Below the pieces are notes generated by a model, which made no database searches, was not told the DNA's origin, and worked only from the letters and a program-made list of their open reading frames with translations. This document shows, in pieces, positions 42,401 through 50,465 of a DNA stretch of 64,000 nt. Positions within the stretch are counted from its first letter, which is position 1, and each line of letters starts with the position of its first letter. This DNA is from an uncultured Eubacteriales bacterium (GTDB lineage Bacteria; Bacillota; Clostridia; Christensenellales; Aristaeellaceae). The stretch covers positions 41,760 to 105,759 of the forward strand of contig CACXBB010000008.1 in assembly GCA_902765735.1 (NCBI GenBank), written 5' to 3'. The position numbers and the translations under genes were made by a program.

Positions 42401-43383
42401 CGGTAGAGCGCCGTGTCCAGCCGCAGCCCGAAGACGTGCCGGACCAGCGCCACCGGCCACAAAAGCAGCATGTAGCCCGGGGGATAGTCGCAGAAGTAGT
42501 CCGGGGAATAGAACCGGGTCAGGCCCACCGAGAAGATGCGCTCCGACCAGCCGGTGAAGCAGTTGATGTCCGTGTTGTAGCCGGGCACCCTGACGGCGAC
42601 AGCCAGCCGAACCAGCAGCGCGACGCCCAGCAGGACCCAGATCAGCCTGTCATACCGGCTCTCCCGCCCCGCCTCGACGCTCGCGCGGCCGCGCTTGCGG
42701 ATCGCCCCGGCGGCCAGGCAGACATAGACGAACGCAAACAGCAGCCACGCCTCGGTGAAGCGCTCCGGCTCGCCGGGATCGGCGGCCTTGGGCTGCGCGC
42801 CGCCGCTGTCCTCCCGGAAGAAGTCGTACACCATGCCGTCGGCGGGCCTCTCGTCCAGCTTGACCATCTCGATGTTGTCGAACATGGCGCGGCCCCGCTC
42901 CTCGGAGCCGTAGCCGCCCACGCGGCAGTACACGTCCAGCGTGCGCTGCTTCGGGCCGGTCTTGCCGTAGAGGGTCACGTAGTCGTAGTAATCCTCGGTG
43001 TCGTAGAGGGATTCGGAGTAGACGAAGGTATTGCCTATGGACAGCGTGGCGCCGTAGCCCCCCGGCTCGCAGTCCCCGGCCCACACCATGCCGGTGATGC
43101 GGTAGAGGGTGTTGGGCTCCACCTCCACGGTCTGGGCGAAGCGGGCGTCGTTGGGGTCCACGTTGACCACGCTCAGGCTGTTGCCCTCGTAGCCGTCCGC
43201 CTCCACCGTCAGGATGCTGATGCCCGGGTCGGTCTCCCACATCTCCTTGCGCCAGTGGGCGGGCAGCTCGCCCTCCATCTCGGAGAAATCGCCGTTTTTG
43301 ATGAGATTTTCCTCCGCCAGCGCCGGGATGCCCAGGGCCGTCAGCAGCAAAAGCGCCATCCAGGCGCACAGGATCTTCTTCAT
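39496..43383 (-). CDS. Fused double GT-C glycosyltransferase (GT87/DUF2029-like plus PMT) with sugar-binding domains
   Basis: 1295 residues from ATG 43383 (GAGGAG upstream). Signal peptide, a CBM-like beta domain (about 25-195, NLIKNGDFSEMEGELPAHW), a first multi-helix GT-C half (about 225-700, with Asp272 in GYNTDINCFTGW), an F5/8-type discoidin-like domain (about 720-845, FDLGQVETFRMTYYGG, ARYVRIAAES), then a protein O-mannosyltransferase half (Asp886-Glu887 in YFDEIYHARTAYEHLHG, then EWTHPPLGK). It would use lipid-linked sugars on the outer face of the membrane to glycosylate proteins or glycans. Overlaps trmD by four bases. Confidence 0.9.
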   Translation of the reverse strand: MKKILCAWMALLLLTALGIPALAEENLIKNGDFSEMEGELPAHWRKEMWETDPGISILTVEADGYEGNSLSVVNVDPNDARFAQTVEVEPNTLYRITGMVWAGDCEPGGYGATLSIGNTFVYSESLYDTEDYYDYVTLYGKTGPKQRTLDVYCRVGGYGSEERGRAMFDNIEMVKLDERPADGMVYDFFREDSGGAQPKAADPGEPERFTEAWLLFAFVYVCLAAGAIRKRGRASVEAGRESRYDRLIWVLLGVALLVRLAVAVRVPGYNTDINCFTGWSERIFSVGLTRFYSPDYFCDYPPGYMLLLWPVALVRHVFGLRLDTALYRVFLKLLPMLADAAGAYLLWRAAKKRMSPRLALLLAGLYAFNPAAICNSAAWGQIDALLTLLIALCALSAAEDRYFRALMWFTAALLVKPQALLFAPLGLVAMLTGILRAPDAETRARRLKGFLWGALACVGLLYAVALLFSARQATGFADMLVRPVTWMIELYSGTMQGYRYMTINTLNLHCLLGMNWARLEAHPVAQGVAWALFALSYLYTAALCFISHKKPRRLMLLGATLIMLVCAFGPMMHERYVFPAMLLLALAFAMDRDARLLISLIALTATLFLNEVLVLQGGMTEANYGHLQEAEKWLNGPLSLIVVLNALFMAWVSFDICVKGHVQALRAAQSEALPAGRYTLSEPSRYKLNLRRVDYLLMAAVTLAYSVVGFLNLGDVKAPQTGWVSERSGEAVVFDLGQVETFRMTYYGGICNSTFTVQLSDDGEHWSPEVFAKYNQGEIFRWLWFVPLDEEMATLYAGDLDESPDAAQWTLSTARDANPRQTARYVRIAAESAGLNLMEFGFLDAEDRPLPVTVASADRPGEAEKLIDEQDTVAAFPSYLNSTYFDEIYHARTAYEHLHGLNTYEWTHPPLGKVWMMLGIKIFGMTPFGWRFMGVFAGILMLPVMYLMVKQLTGDTKLSMIAMCLLALDSMHFTQTRIATIDSYAVFWIMVTYLFMFRYCRMSWNREPLKKTLVPLGLCGVTMGIACATKWIGIYAAAGLAVLFFWTVAVRLRESRYIEGPNPTWRNLIITLLFCVAFFVIVPALIYYFSYYWYLKAEGLTGFFGMFSKRWVERVIQIQKNIFGYHSGLGGDTHFFRSPWYQWPVIWWPMWYYSGTAYMPQGTISSISCMGNPAVWWFGLAAMIFVFVRACWDRRASRKYVMTVIGFASQFLPWVLVPRSTFIYHYFASVPFIIIASVLMLDAVRRYSPKVFDVAACVLLASAAALFVMFYPLESGMPCALAYARHLRWFKWYNF

Positions 43384-44537
43384 GGATGCTCCTCGGATTC
43401 TGAATAATAGGGGCCCGCGTCCCTCCGGCCGGGGACGACGAGGGTGCGGCACAGGGCCTCGTCGGCCAGCACGACATCGCCCAGCCGTTCCGCCAGCGCG
43501 TCGGGCTGCCCGCCCTGCACCTTAAACAGCAGGCCGTCGTCGGGCAGGCACAGCATGCAGGCGTCGGGGCGATTTTCCGCCCAGGCGCGGCAGGCGGCGT
43601 CCCCCGACAGGGCCTTCGCGAAGCCCATGGAGAACGCCTGCCACAGGTAGCCCACGTGCCGCCGCCCGGAGAAGCACTGCTTCTTGGCTTCCCTGCGCTT
43701 ATCCCCGGGCACGAAGGCCGCAAACCACGCTTTGGGCCACTGGTCCGCCAGCCGAAGCTCCAGGCGCTCGGCCCCGATGCCGTGGGATTCGAGCAGCGCC
43801 GCGACCTCCCGCCCCCGGCGGATGCGCCGAAGCAGCGCCCGGTCGGCGTCGGTCAGCGGCGCGGTGTCCAGAAGCTCCGGCCGGTGCATGAGGGTGATCT
43901 CCAGCGCCTGCTCCCGCCGCCAGGCGGCGATGTCGGCGTGATTGCCCCCCAGCAGCACCTCCGGGACCCTCTGCCCCCTGAAGTCCGCGGGCCGGGTGTA
44001 CTGGGGATACTCCAGAAGCCCGGTGGTGAAGCTCTCGTCGGCGCTGGATTCGTCGCTGCCCAGCACCCCGGGCACCAGCCGCGCCACGGCGTCGATCACC
44101 ACCAGCGCGCCCAGCTCGCCGCCGGTGAGCACGTAGTCGCCGATGGACAGCTCCTCGTCGATCACGCTGTCCAGCGCCCGCTGGTCCACGCCCTCGTAGT
44201 GGCCGCACAGCAAAACGAGCGCTTCCTCCCGGGCCAGCTCCTCCACGATGCTCTGGTCAAGCCGCCGCCCCCGGGGGGACAGGTAGATGCGCCGCCCATG
44301 AAAGTCGGGACCAATGTTCTGCCGTATGGCGTCCACGATGGGCTGGGCCATCATCACCATGCCCGCCCCGCCGCCGAAGGGGTAGTCGTCGGTGGAGCGG
44401 TGCTTGTCCAGCGTGTAGTCCCGGATGTTGTAAAGCTCCACCGAGATCAGCCCCGCCTGTATGGCGCGGCCCAGTATGGATTCCGACAGCATCGGCCGGA
44501 GCATGTCCGGAAACAGGGTGAATACCTTGATCTTCAT
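43380..44537 (-). CDS. trmD: tRNA (guanine-N1)-methyltransferase with C-terminal extension
   Basis: 385 residues. Residues 1-240 are TrmD, which methylates G37 of tRNA: FGGGAGMVMM, YLSPRGRRLDQ, LLCGHYEGVDQR and SIGDYVLTGGELGALV form the trefoil-knot SAM site. Residues about 245-385 are an extra domain (LRLADQWPKAWFAAFVPGDKRREAKKQCFSGRRHVGYLWQAFSMGF and CMLCLPDDGLLFKV) not present in usual TrmD of about 240 residues. It starts one base after the gpsA stop and ends overlapping the glycosyltransferase. The rimM, rpsP and rplS neighbours usual for trmD are absent. Confidence 0.93.
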   Translation of the reverse strand: MKIKVFTLFPDMLRPMLSESILGRAIQAGLISVELYNIRDYTLDKHRSTDDYPFGGGAGMVMMAQPIVDAIRQNIGPDFHGRRIYLSPRGRRLDQSIVEELAREEALVLLCGHYEGVDQRALDSVIDEELSIGDYVLTGGELGALVVIDAVARLVPGVLGSDESSADESFTTGLLEYPQYTRPADFRGQRVPEVLLGGNHADIAAWRREQALEITLMHRPELLDTAPLTDADRALLRRIRRGREVAALLESHGIGAERLELRLADQWPKAWFAAFVPGDKRREAKKQCFSGRRHVGYLWQAFSMGFAKALSGDAACRAWAENRPDACMLCLPDDGLLFKVQGGQPDALAERLGDVVLADEALCRTLVVPGRRDAGPYYSESEEHP

Positions 44538-44538
44538 A

Positions 44539-45528
44539 TCAATAGTGCTCGGTCTTGGGGTCGCGGGTCATCAACCCGTACACCACGTCCTTCGGGTCGG
44601 CCCCGTGGTGCACCACGGCGTCCACGGCGTGCACGATGGGCATCTCCACGCCGTACTTCTCCGCCAGCGTCATGGCCGCGGGGATGGCGTTGATGCCCTC
44701 CACCACCATGCCCACCTGACGGATGGCCTCCTCCGGGGGCACCCCCTGACCGATCAGGTAGCCGCAGCGGTTGTTGCGGCTGTGGCGGCTGGTGGCGGTG
44801 ACGATCAAATCCCCCATGCCCGCAAGCCCCGAAAACGTGGCCCGACGGCAGCCCATCCTTTCGCCCAGGCGCTCGATCTCCGCAAGCCCCCGGGTGATCA
44901 GCGCTGCCTTGGCGTTGTCGCCGTAGCCGATGCCCGCCGAGATGCCCGCCGCCAGCGCGATGATGTTCTTCAGCGCGCCGCACAGCTCCACGCCCTTGAC
45001 ATCCGCATTGGTGTATACCCGCATGCAGGCGTTCATGAATACACTCTGCACGAACACCGCCGCGTCGTGGTCCGCGCAGGCGGACACGATGGTGGTGGGC
45101 AGGTCCTGGGCCACCTCCTCGGCGTGGGTGGGCCCGGACAGCGCCACGACCCGCGCGGCGGGGATCTCGTCGTTGATCACCTCGGACATGGTCATGAGCG
45201 TGCCGGGCTCCAGCCCCTTGGCCACGTCCACGACGATCTGCCCCGCCGGCACGAAGGGCGCGGCCCGCTTGGCCGTGGACCGCACGAACACCGAGGGCAC
45301 CGCAAACAGCAGTATGTCCTTGTCCGCACAGGCCGATTCTATGGATTTGGTGAAGGCGATGCCCGAGGGGATCACCATGCCGGGCAGGTTCTTCTGCACC
45401 CGGTCCCGGGAGAGCTGGTCGATTTCCTCCGAAAGCGCCGACCAGACCGTCACCGCGTTGCCCGTATTGTACAGCATCCTCGAAAGCGCCATGCCCCACG
45501 TGCCGGCGCCGATCACTCCGATTCGCAT
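44539..45528 (-). CDS. gpsA: Glycerol-3-phosphate dehydrogenase [NAD(P)+]
   Basis: 329 residues. Makes sn-glycerol-3-phosphate for phospholipids. N-terminal GVIGAGTWGMALSRML nucleotide site, AKGLEPGTL, ALSGPTHAEEVAQ, catalytic Lys in CGALKNIIALAAGIS, and GLAGMGDLIVTATS. Start at 45526-45528 lies seven bases after GGAGG. Leads the gpsA-trmD-glycosyltransferase operon. Confidence 0.96.
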   Translation of the reverse strand: MRIGVIGAGTWGMALSRMLYNTGNAVTVWSALSEEIDQLSRDRVQKNLPGMVIPSGIAFTKSIESACADKDILLFAVPSVFVRSTAKRAAPFVPAGQIVVDVAKGLEPGTLMTMSEVINDEIPAARVVALSGPTHAEEVAQDLPTTIVSACADHDAAVFVQSVFMNACMRVYTNADVKGVELCGALKNIIALAAGISAGIGYGDNAKAALITRGLAEIERLGERMGCRRATFSGLAGMGDLIVTATSRHSRNNRCGYLIGQGVPPEEAIRQVGMVVEGINAIPAAMTLAEKYGVEMPIVHAVDAVVHHGADPKDVVYGLMTRDPKTEHY

Positions 45529-45563
45529 GCTCAGTCCTCCAATGGTCATAATCTTTCATTTTG

Positions 45564-45572
45564 ATTATAGCA
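45564..45572 (-). promoter_or_regulatory. Extended -10 of gpsA
   Basis: TGCTATAAT on the minus strand; no good -35 seen. Confidence 0.65.
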
Positions 45573-45651
45573 CAGTTTTTTAAAGATTGATAGCCTTTGC
45601 GCGATAATGTGGGGAGAAATCGGGGAGGGGCAGACGATAGCTATGGCGGGG

Positions 45652-45787
45652 AGGGAACAGGGAACAGGAATGGCCGCTGCCGCGTTGGAATCGCAATCCC
45701 CGTAGGGACGCCATTCATGGCGTCCGCGGATACTGCACCCCCCCGTAAGGGCGCCATTCATGGCGTCCGCGGATACTGCAACCCCCC
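45652..45787. repeat. GGGAACA heptamers and two tandem REP units
   Basis: 45652-45672 repeats GGGAACA. 45702-45725 and 45745-45768 are REP palindromes in a direct repeat of about 43 bp, each followed by GCGGATACTGCA. The 45529-46026 gap has no gene. Confidence 0.85.
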
Positions 45788-45903
45788 GTAGGGGCGCCGA
45801 TTCGGCGCCCGCCCAAAAGCCTTCCCCTTGAGGGGAAGGTGGCGCGCAGCGCCGGATGAGGTGCAGCGCATCACCCTGGCGGGCGGCGCATCGCCGCCCC
45901 TAC
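45788..45903 (+). mobile_element. 116-bp MITE-like element, copy 2
   Basis: Reverse orientation of the element at 21821-21936, about 95 percent identical by eye, ending GCCGCCCCTAC. Its hairpin cassette has stem GGCGCGCAGCGCC where copy 1 has GGCGCTACGCGCC reversed. Confidence 0.85.
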
Positions 45904-45911
45904 GGCGGCCC

Positions 45912-45958
45912 AGCTATTCCTGTTCCCTGTTCCCTCCCCGGCTATTCCCTATTCCCTT
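45912..45958. repeat. TGTTCCC heptamer arm
   Basis: CTATTCCTGTTCCCTGTTCC and further TATTCCC units, complementary to the GGGAACA arm at 45652-45672. Confidence 0.82.
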
Positions 45959-45971
45959 CTTCCACAAAAGA

Positions 45972-45980
45972 TGCTATAAT
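45972..45980 (+). promoter_or_regulatory. Extended -10 of comM
   Basis: TGCTATAAT 46 bases before the start codon. Confidence 0.68.
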
Positions 45981-46026
45981 AAATCCATCCTAATCAACTC
46001 AGCCGTATCCGGCGAAGGAGAGAGAC

Positions 46027-47556
46027 ATGCTTGCATTCATCGAAAGCTGCGGACTGTCCGGCATCGAGGGCTACCAGGTGACCGTGGAGGTCAACCTGGC
46101 CCGGGGCATGCCGCTGTTCGAGGTCGTGGGCCTGCCGGACGCCTCGGTGAAGGAGAGCCGCGAGCGCGTGCGGGCGGCGCTCAAGAACAGCGGGTTCTAC
46201 TTTCCCGGTGAACGGCTGACGGTCAACCTGGCCCCGGCGGACCAGAAAAAGGAGGGCCCCGCCTACGACCTGCCCATCGCGCTGGGCATACTGACCTGCA
46301 TGGGCATACTGCCGCCCGGCGCGGCGGGGGACGTCTGCGTGTTCGGCGAGCTGTCGCTGGACGGCACCGTGCGCCCGGTGCGCGGCGTACTGCCCATGAC
46401 CATCTCCGCCGTGGAGCGGGGCGTGAAGCGCATCATGGTGCCGGAGGCCAATGTCAACGAGATCCGCTGCGTGGACGGCATCGAGATCTACCCGGTGAGC
46501 ACCCTCAACGCCGCCGCGCGGCACCTGACCGGGGAGCTGCCCATCGCCCCCGTGAAGCCCGCGTCCTACCGCCAGCTCATCAGCGAACGCCACTACGCCG
46601 AGGATTTCCGCTACGTCAAGGGCCAGCACAAGGCCAAGCGCGCGCTGGAGATCGCCGCCGGGGGCGGTCACAACGTGCTTCTGATCGGTCCCCCGGGCTC
46701 CGGCAAGACGCTGATGGCCCGCTGCGTGCCCACCATACTGCCGGACATGACCTTCGAGGAGGCCCTGGAGACCACCCGCATCCACTCCGTGGCGGGCATC
46801 GTGCCGCCCACGGGACTTCTGACCGAGCGCCCCTTCCGCTCGCCCCACCACACCGCCAGCCACGCAAGCCTCGTGGGCGGCGGGCCCAACGCGCTGCCAG
46901 GGGAGATCTCCAAGGCCCACAACGGCGTGCTGTTCCTGGATGAACTGCCGGAGTACCGCCGGGACGTGTTGGAGGCGCTCCGGCAGCCCATGGAGGACGG
47001 CTTCGTCACCATCACCCGGGTCAACGCCCAGTCCACCTACCCCTCACGCTTCATACTGGTGTGCTCCATGAACCCCTGCCCCTGCGGGCACCTGGGCAGC
47101 CGCACCCAGCAGTGCCGCTGCACGCCCAACGAGATCAGGCGATACCTGAACCGCGTCTCCGGCCCGCTATTGGACCGCATCGACATGCACATCGAGGTGG
47201 AGTCCATCCCCGCGGAGAACCTGTCGGACACCGCCCTTTCGGAGGACAGCGCCCACATCCGCGCCCGGGTGGAGGCCGCGCGGGCCGTGCAGCTTGCGCG
47301 CTATAAGGACATCGGCATCCACTCCAACGCCGAGCTCAACGCCCGCACGCTGGCCCGGGCCTGCAAGATGACCCCCGCCGCCCAGGCGCTGCTGTTGCAG
47401 TCCACGGAGATGCTCAAGCTCTCCAACCGCGCCTATACCCGCATCCTCAAGGTGGCCCGCACCATCGCCGATCTGGACGGCTTCGACCTCATCGGCGAGG
47501 AGCAGATCGCCGAGGCCGTGCAGTACCGGGCGCTGGACCGGAAGTATTGGGGGTAG
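46027..47556 (+). CDS. comM: ComM/YifB-family AAA+ ATPase
   Basis: 509 residues. N-terminal lon-protease-like S5 domain (MLAFIESCGLSGIEGYQVTVEVNLARGMPLFEVVGLPD), Mg-chelatase-type AAA+ core (Walker A LIGPPGSGKTLMAR, Walker B GVLFLDELPEY) and C-terminal domain. A four-cysteine stretch NPCPCGHLGSRTQQCRC may bind zinc. ComM is a hexameric helicase that drives branch migration of DNA taken up by transformation. GAAGGAG precedes the start. Confidence 0.95.
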   Translation: MLAFIESCGLSGIEGYQVTVEVNLARGMPLFEVVGLPDASVKESRERVRAALKNSGFYFPGERLTVNLAPADQKKEGPAYDLPIALGILTCMGILPPGAAGDVCVFGELSLDGTVRPVRGVLPMTISAVERGVKRIMVPEANVNEIRCVDGIEIYPVSTLNAAARHLTGELPIAPVKPASYRQLISERHYAEDFRYVKGQHKAKRALEIAAGGGHNVLLIGPPGSGKTLMARCVPTILPDMTFEEALETTRIHSVAGIVPPTGLLTERPFRSPHHTASHASLVGGGPNALPGEISKAHNGVLFLDELPEYRRDVLEALRQPMEDGFVTITRVNAQSTYPSRFILVCSMNPCPCGHLGSRTQQCRCTPNEIRRYLNRVSGPLLDRIDMHIEVESIPAENLSDTALSEDSAHIRARVEAARAVQLARYKDIGIHSNAELNARTLARACKMTPAAQALLLQSTEMLKLSNRAYTRILKVARTIADLDGFDLIGEEQIAEAVQYRALDRKYWG

Positions 47557-47584
47557 CTTCCCCCGCTTTTGTAGTGACAATGTA

Positions 47585-47613
47585 TTGACATTCTCAGTTC
47601 CGCATGCTATGCT
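47585..47613 (+). promoter_or_regulatory. Promoter of the toxin-antitoxin pair
   Basis: Perfect TTGACA (47585-47590), 17 bp, TATGCT (47608-47613) preceded by TGC. Confidence 0.87.
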
Positions 47614-47632
47614 TGTCATGGAGGTGAGCGTC

Positions 47633-47953
47633 ATGACCCAGATGAACGTCGTCAACGCGCCGAAGACGGCCACATTTCAAATGCGCATCAATCCCGAGAT
47701 CAAGACCGAGGCGGAGAAGATTTTCTCCCGCTGCGGCCTGTCCTTCACGGACGCCGTCAATCTCTTCCTTCAACAGTCGATCAATGCCGGAGGGCTGCCG
47801 TTTATCGTCACCGCCGACAGCAGGGAGGCCCTGCGCAGCCAGGCGATCTCCATGCTGATGTCGGAGATTCAGAAGGGCAGGGATTCCGTGCGCTCTGAAA
47901 GCGACTGGGTATCCGAGGAGGAAGTGCTCTCCCACTTCGGGGTGACCCCGTGA
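47633..47953 (+). CDS. RelB/DinJ-family antitoxin
   Basis: 106 residues from ATG 47633, just after GGAGGTG. Ribbon-helix-helix DNA-binding N-terminus (TATFQMRINPEIKTEAEKIFSRCGLSFTDAVNLFLQQSINAGGLPF), the classic RelB/DinJ signature, and an acidic C-terminal tail that binds the toxin (SDWVSEEEVLSHFG). Should repress its own promoter. The toxin frame begins within its stop codon (GTGA). Confidence 0.93.
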   Translation: MTQMNVVNAPKTATFQMRINPEIKTEAEKIFSRCGLSFTDAVNLFLQQSINAGGLPFIVTADSREALRSQAISMLMSEIQKGRDSVRSESDWVSEEEVLSHFGVTP

Positions 47954-48256
47954 AGCTGCGCTACACCCCCTCAGGCCGTGGCGGATCTACAGGAGATCGA
48001 CGATTACATCAGCGAGAAGCTGATGAATCAGGACGCGGCAAAGCGAATCATCGCGGCAATCGCGCAGGACGCTTCCCGCTTAAAGAGCAATCCCTCTCTG
48101 GGCTTTGAACTCAGCAGGAAAACCGGTCGGGTGATCAAGGGCCGGGGGTTGGTTTCGGGCAAATACCTGATCATCTATGACATAGACGACTGTATCTCCA
48201 TACTGCGCATACTGGATACGCGGGTCGATTTCCTGAGAAGGATTGGGACATGGTGA
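47950..48256 (+). pseudogene. RelE/ParE-family toxin, apparently frameshifted
   Basis: A GTG at 47950 overlapping the antitoxin stop begins VKLRYTP, the usual N-terminus of this toxin family, but after a run of five C (47966-47970) the reading frame is lost. Removing one C gives KLRYTPQAVADLQEIDDYISEKLM and continues into an open frame to 48256 with LSRKTGRVIKGRGLVSGKYLIIYDIDDCISILRILDTRVDFLRRI, a complete ParE-like toxin of about 101 residues. An internal GTG at 47978 could start a version missing the first beta strand. Either a real inactivating slip or a sequencing error in the C run. Confidence 0.82.
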
Positions 48257-48374
48257 AGGGTTTAATTTCGACATCTTCAACAAACAACTCCTGCATAATG
48301 CCCAACTTTCCCGTCCAAAAATGACTAAATTGCATAATTTACAATAATTTCATGCACAAAGCCTGGGGTTTTTG

Positions 48375-48403
48375 TTGCGAACCCATGAAACGGGTGCTAT
48401 AAT
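48375..48403 (+). promoter_or_regulatory. Promoter of the oligopeptide transporter operon
   Basis: TTGCGA (48375-48380), 17 bp, TATAAT (48398-48403) preceded by TGC. Confidence 0.83.
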
Positions 48404-48457
48404 TATGAAATGGATGATTGCCGGTTGCTCTGCCGGCAAAAGAAAGGTTGTTTCCCG

Positions 48458-49369
48458 ATGTTAAAGTACACGATTAAGCGGGTGCTATTGGCCATCGTGA
48501 CCGTGTTTATCATATCCGCGGTCACCTTCTTTGCGATGAACGCCATCCCCGGCGGGCCGTTTTCCAAGGAGAAGGCCCCGGACCCCGCGGTGCAGGCCGC
48601 GCTGGAGGCGCGCTTCAATTTGGACAAGCCGGTGGGGCAGCAGTACCTGATCTACCTGAAGAACCTGGCCCACGGGGACTTCGGCATCTCGCTGAAGACC
48701 GGGCGCGACATCTCCCAGATCATCCGGGAGAAGTTCTCCGTGTCGGCCAAGCTGGGCGGCATGGCGGCGGCCTGCGCCATCGTGCTGGGGCTCTTGCTGG
48801 GCTCCACGGCGGCGCTCTGCCGGAACCGCTGGCCGGACCGGCTGATCATCTTCCTGACCACGCTGTTCGTGTCGGTGCCGAGCTTCATACTGGCGACGAT
48901 ACTGCTTCTGGTGTTTGCGCTGCAGCTCAAGTGGGTGGGCGTGTTCTCCACGGACAATCCCAACTACATCCTGCCGGTGATCTCGCTGATGCTCTACCCC
49001 ATGAGCTACATCACGCGGCTGACGAAGTCCTCCATGCTGGACGTGCTGGGGCAGGATTACATCCGCACCGCCCGGGCCAAGGGCGTGCGGGAGAGCCTGG
49101 TGATCTTCAAGCACGCGCTTCGCAACGCGCTGATCCCGGTGGTCACCTACGTGGGCCCGATGATCGCGGGCATACTGACCGGCTCCATGGTCATCGAGAC
49201 CGTGTTCACCATCGGCGGCCTGGGCACCGAGTTCGTGCGCTCCATCAACAATCAGGACTACCCGATGATCATGGCCACCACCATCTTCCTGGCGGTGCTG
49301 ATGGTCATCGCCACGCTGATCAGCGACCTGGTGTACAAGCTGATCGATCCCAAGATCAACTTTGACTGA
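48458..49369 (+). CDS. oppB: Oligopeptide/dipeptide ABC transporter permease, B subunit
   Basis: 303 residues, about six membrane helices, cytoplasmic-membrane pore subunit of a peptide importer. N-terminal MLKYTIKRVLLAIVTVFIISAVTFF and GGPFSKEKAPDPAVQAALEARFNLDKPVGQQYLIYLKNLAHGDFGIS are typical of OppB/DppB; the EAA loop is YIRTARAKGVRESLVIFKHALRNALIPVVTYVG. Start at 48458 follows AAAGG. First gene of the operon. Confidence 0.95.
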   Translation: MLKYTIKRVLLAIVTVFIISAVTFFAMNAIPGGPFSKEKAPDPAVQAALEARFNLDKPVGQQYLIYLKNLAHGDFGISLKTGRDISQIIREKFSVSAKLGGMAAACAIVLGLLLGSTAALCRNRWPDRLIIFLTTLFVSVPSFILATILLLVFALQLKWVGVFSTDNPNYILPVISLMLYPMSYITRLTKSSMLDVLGQDYIRTARAKGVRESLVIFKHALRNALIPVVTYVGPMIAGILTGSMVIETVFTIGGLGTEFVRSINNQDYPMIMATTIFLAVLMVIATLISDLVYKLIDPKINFD

Positions 49370-49382
49370 GGAGGATGCGCAG

Positions 49383-50459
49383 ATGAATTACAACACGGAC
49401 AAGCTGCCCCGCAAGCAGCTCCTCAGTCTCCAGTTGGATCTGAGCAAGTTTGAGATGGCCTCGGAGGACGAAAAGGCCCAGCACGAGACCATGCGCGAAT
49501 CCACCACCTTCTTCCGCGACGGCATGAAAAAGCTTCGGAAGAACCCCCTGGCGATAATGAGCCTGATCGTGCTGTTCTGTCTGGTGCTGACGATCATCGT
49601 GGTGCCGATGTTCTACCCGTACAGCTACGAGCAGATGATCACCGTCAACGGCAAGCGCGACAAGACCGCCAAGAACCTGGCCCCCATGACCTATTCCAAG
49701 AACGAATTGAAGGCCATGGAGGAGGGCCAGAAGATATTCCCCCACCTCTTCGGCACCGACGAATTGTGCCGCGACTACTTCATCCGCGTGCTCTACGGCG
49801 CCCGGGTGTCGCTGGCCGTCGGGCTGTTCGCGAGCCTGATCGTACTGGTGATCGGCCTATTGTACGGCTCCGTCTCCGGCTACTTCGGCGGCAAGGTGGA
49901 CATGGTGATGATGCGCATCGTGGACATCATCTACTCCCTGCCCGACACCCTGATGGTGGTGCTCCTGTCGGTGGTTTTGAACCAGATCCTGGGCACCGCG
50001 CTGCAGGGCACGATACTCGCCCGGGTGGGCAACAACATGATCTCTCTGTTCATCGTGTTCGGCGTATTGTACTGGGTGGGCATGGCCCGTCTGGTGCGCG
50101 GCCAGATACTCTCCATTAAAACCAACGAATACGTGCTGGCCGCCCGGGCCCTGGGCGCGAAGTCCGGGCGCATCATCAAGCGGCACATACTGCCCAACTG
50201 CATGTCGGTGATCTTCATCTCCGTAGCCTTGCAGATCCCCTCGGCCATATTTACCGAGAGCTTCCTCTCCTTCATCGGCCTGGGCGTGCAGGCGCCGATG
50301 CCCTCCCTGGGCTCGCTGGCCAACGCGGCCCGCGGCGGCATGCAGAGCTACCCCTACAAGATGGTGTTCCCCGCGATCATCATCTGCCTGATCGTGCTGA
50401 GCTTCAACCTGCTGGGCGACGGCCTGCGCGACGCCTTCGACCCCAAGCTGAGGAGGTAA
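49383..50459 (+). CDS. oppC: Oligopeptide/dipeptide ABC transporter permease, C subunit
   Basis: 358 residues, second pore subunit, with a long cytoplasmic N-terminus and an extended first periplasmic-side loop (PYSYEQMITVNGKRDKTAKNLAPMTYS). EAA loop YVLAARALGAKSGRIIKRHILPNCMSVIFI; C-terminal FDPKLRR as usual. ATG 49383 has GAGGAGG eight bases upstream. Confidence 0.95.
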   Translation: MNYNTDKLPRKQLLSLQLDLSKFEMASEDEKAQHETMRESTTFFRDGMKKLRKNPLAIMSLIVLFCLVLTIIVVPMFYPYSYEQMITVNGKRDKTAKNLAPMTYSKNELKAMEEGQKIFPHLFGTDELCRDYFIRVLYGARVSLAVGLFASLIVLVIGLLYGSVSGYFGGKVDMVMMRIVDIIYSLPDTLMVVLLSVVLNQILGTALQGTILARVGNNMISLFIVFGVLYWVGMARLVRGQILSIKTNEYVLAARALGAKSGRIIKRHILPNCMSVIFISVALQIPSAIFTESFLSFIGLGVQAPMPSLGSLANAARGGMQSYPYKMVFPAIIICLIVLSFNLLGDGLRDAFDPKLRR

Positions 50460-50465
50460 TTCAGG

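Noticed and set aside
48257..48457. Riboswitch or leader peptide before the opp operon
   Set aside because: No conserved riboswitch core or strong hairpin was recognised; only the promoter can be supported.
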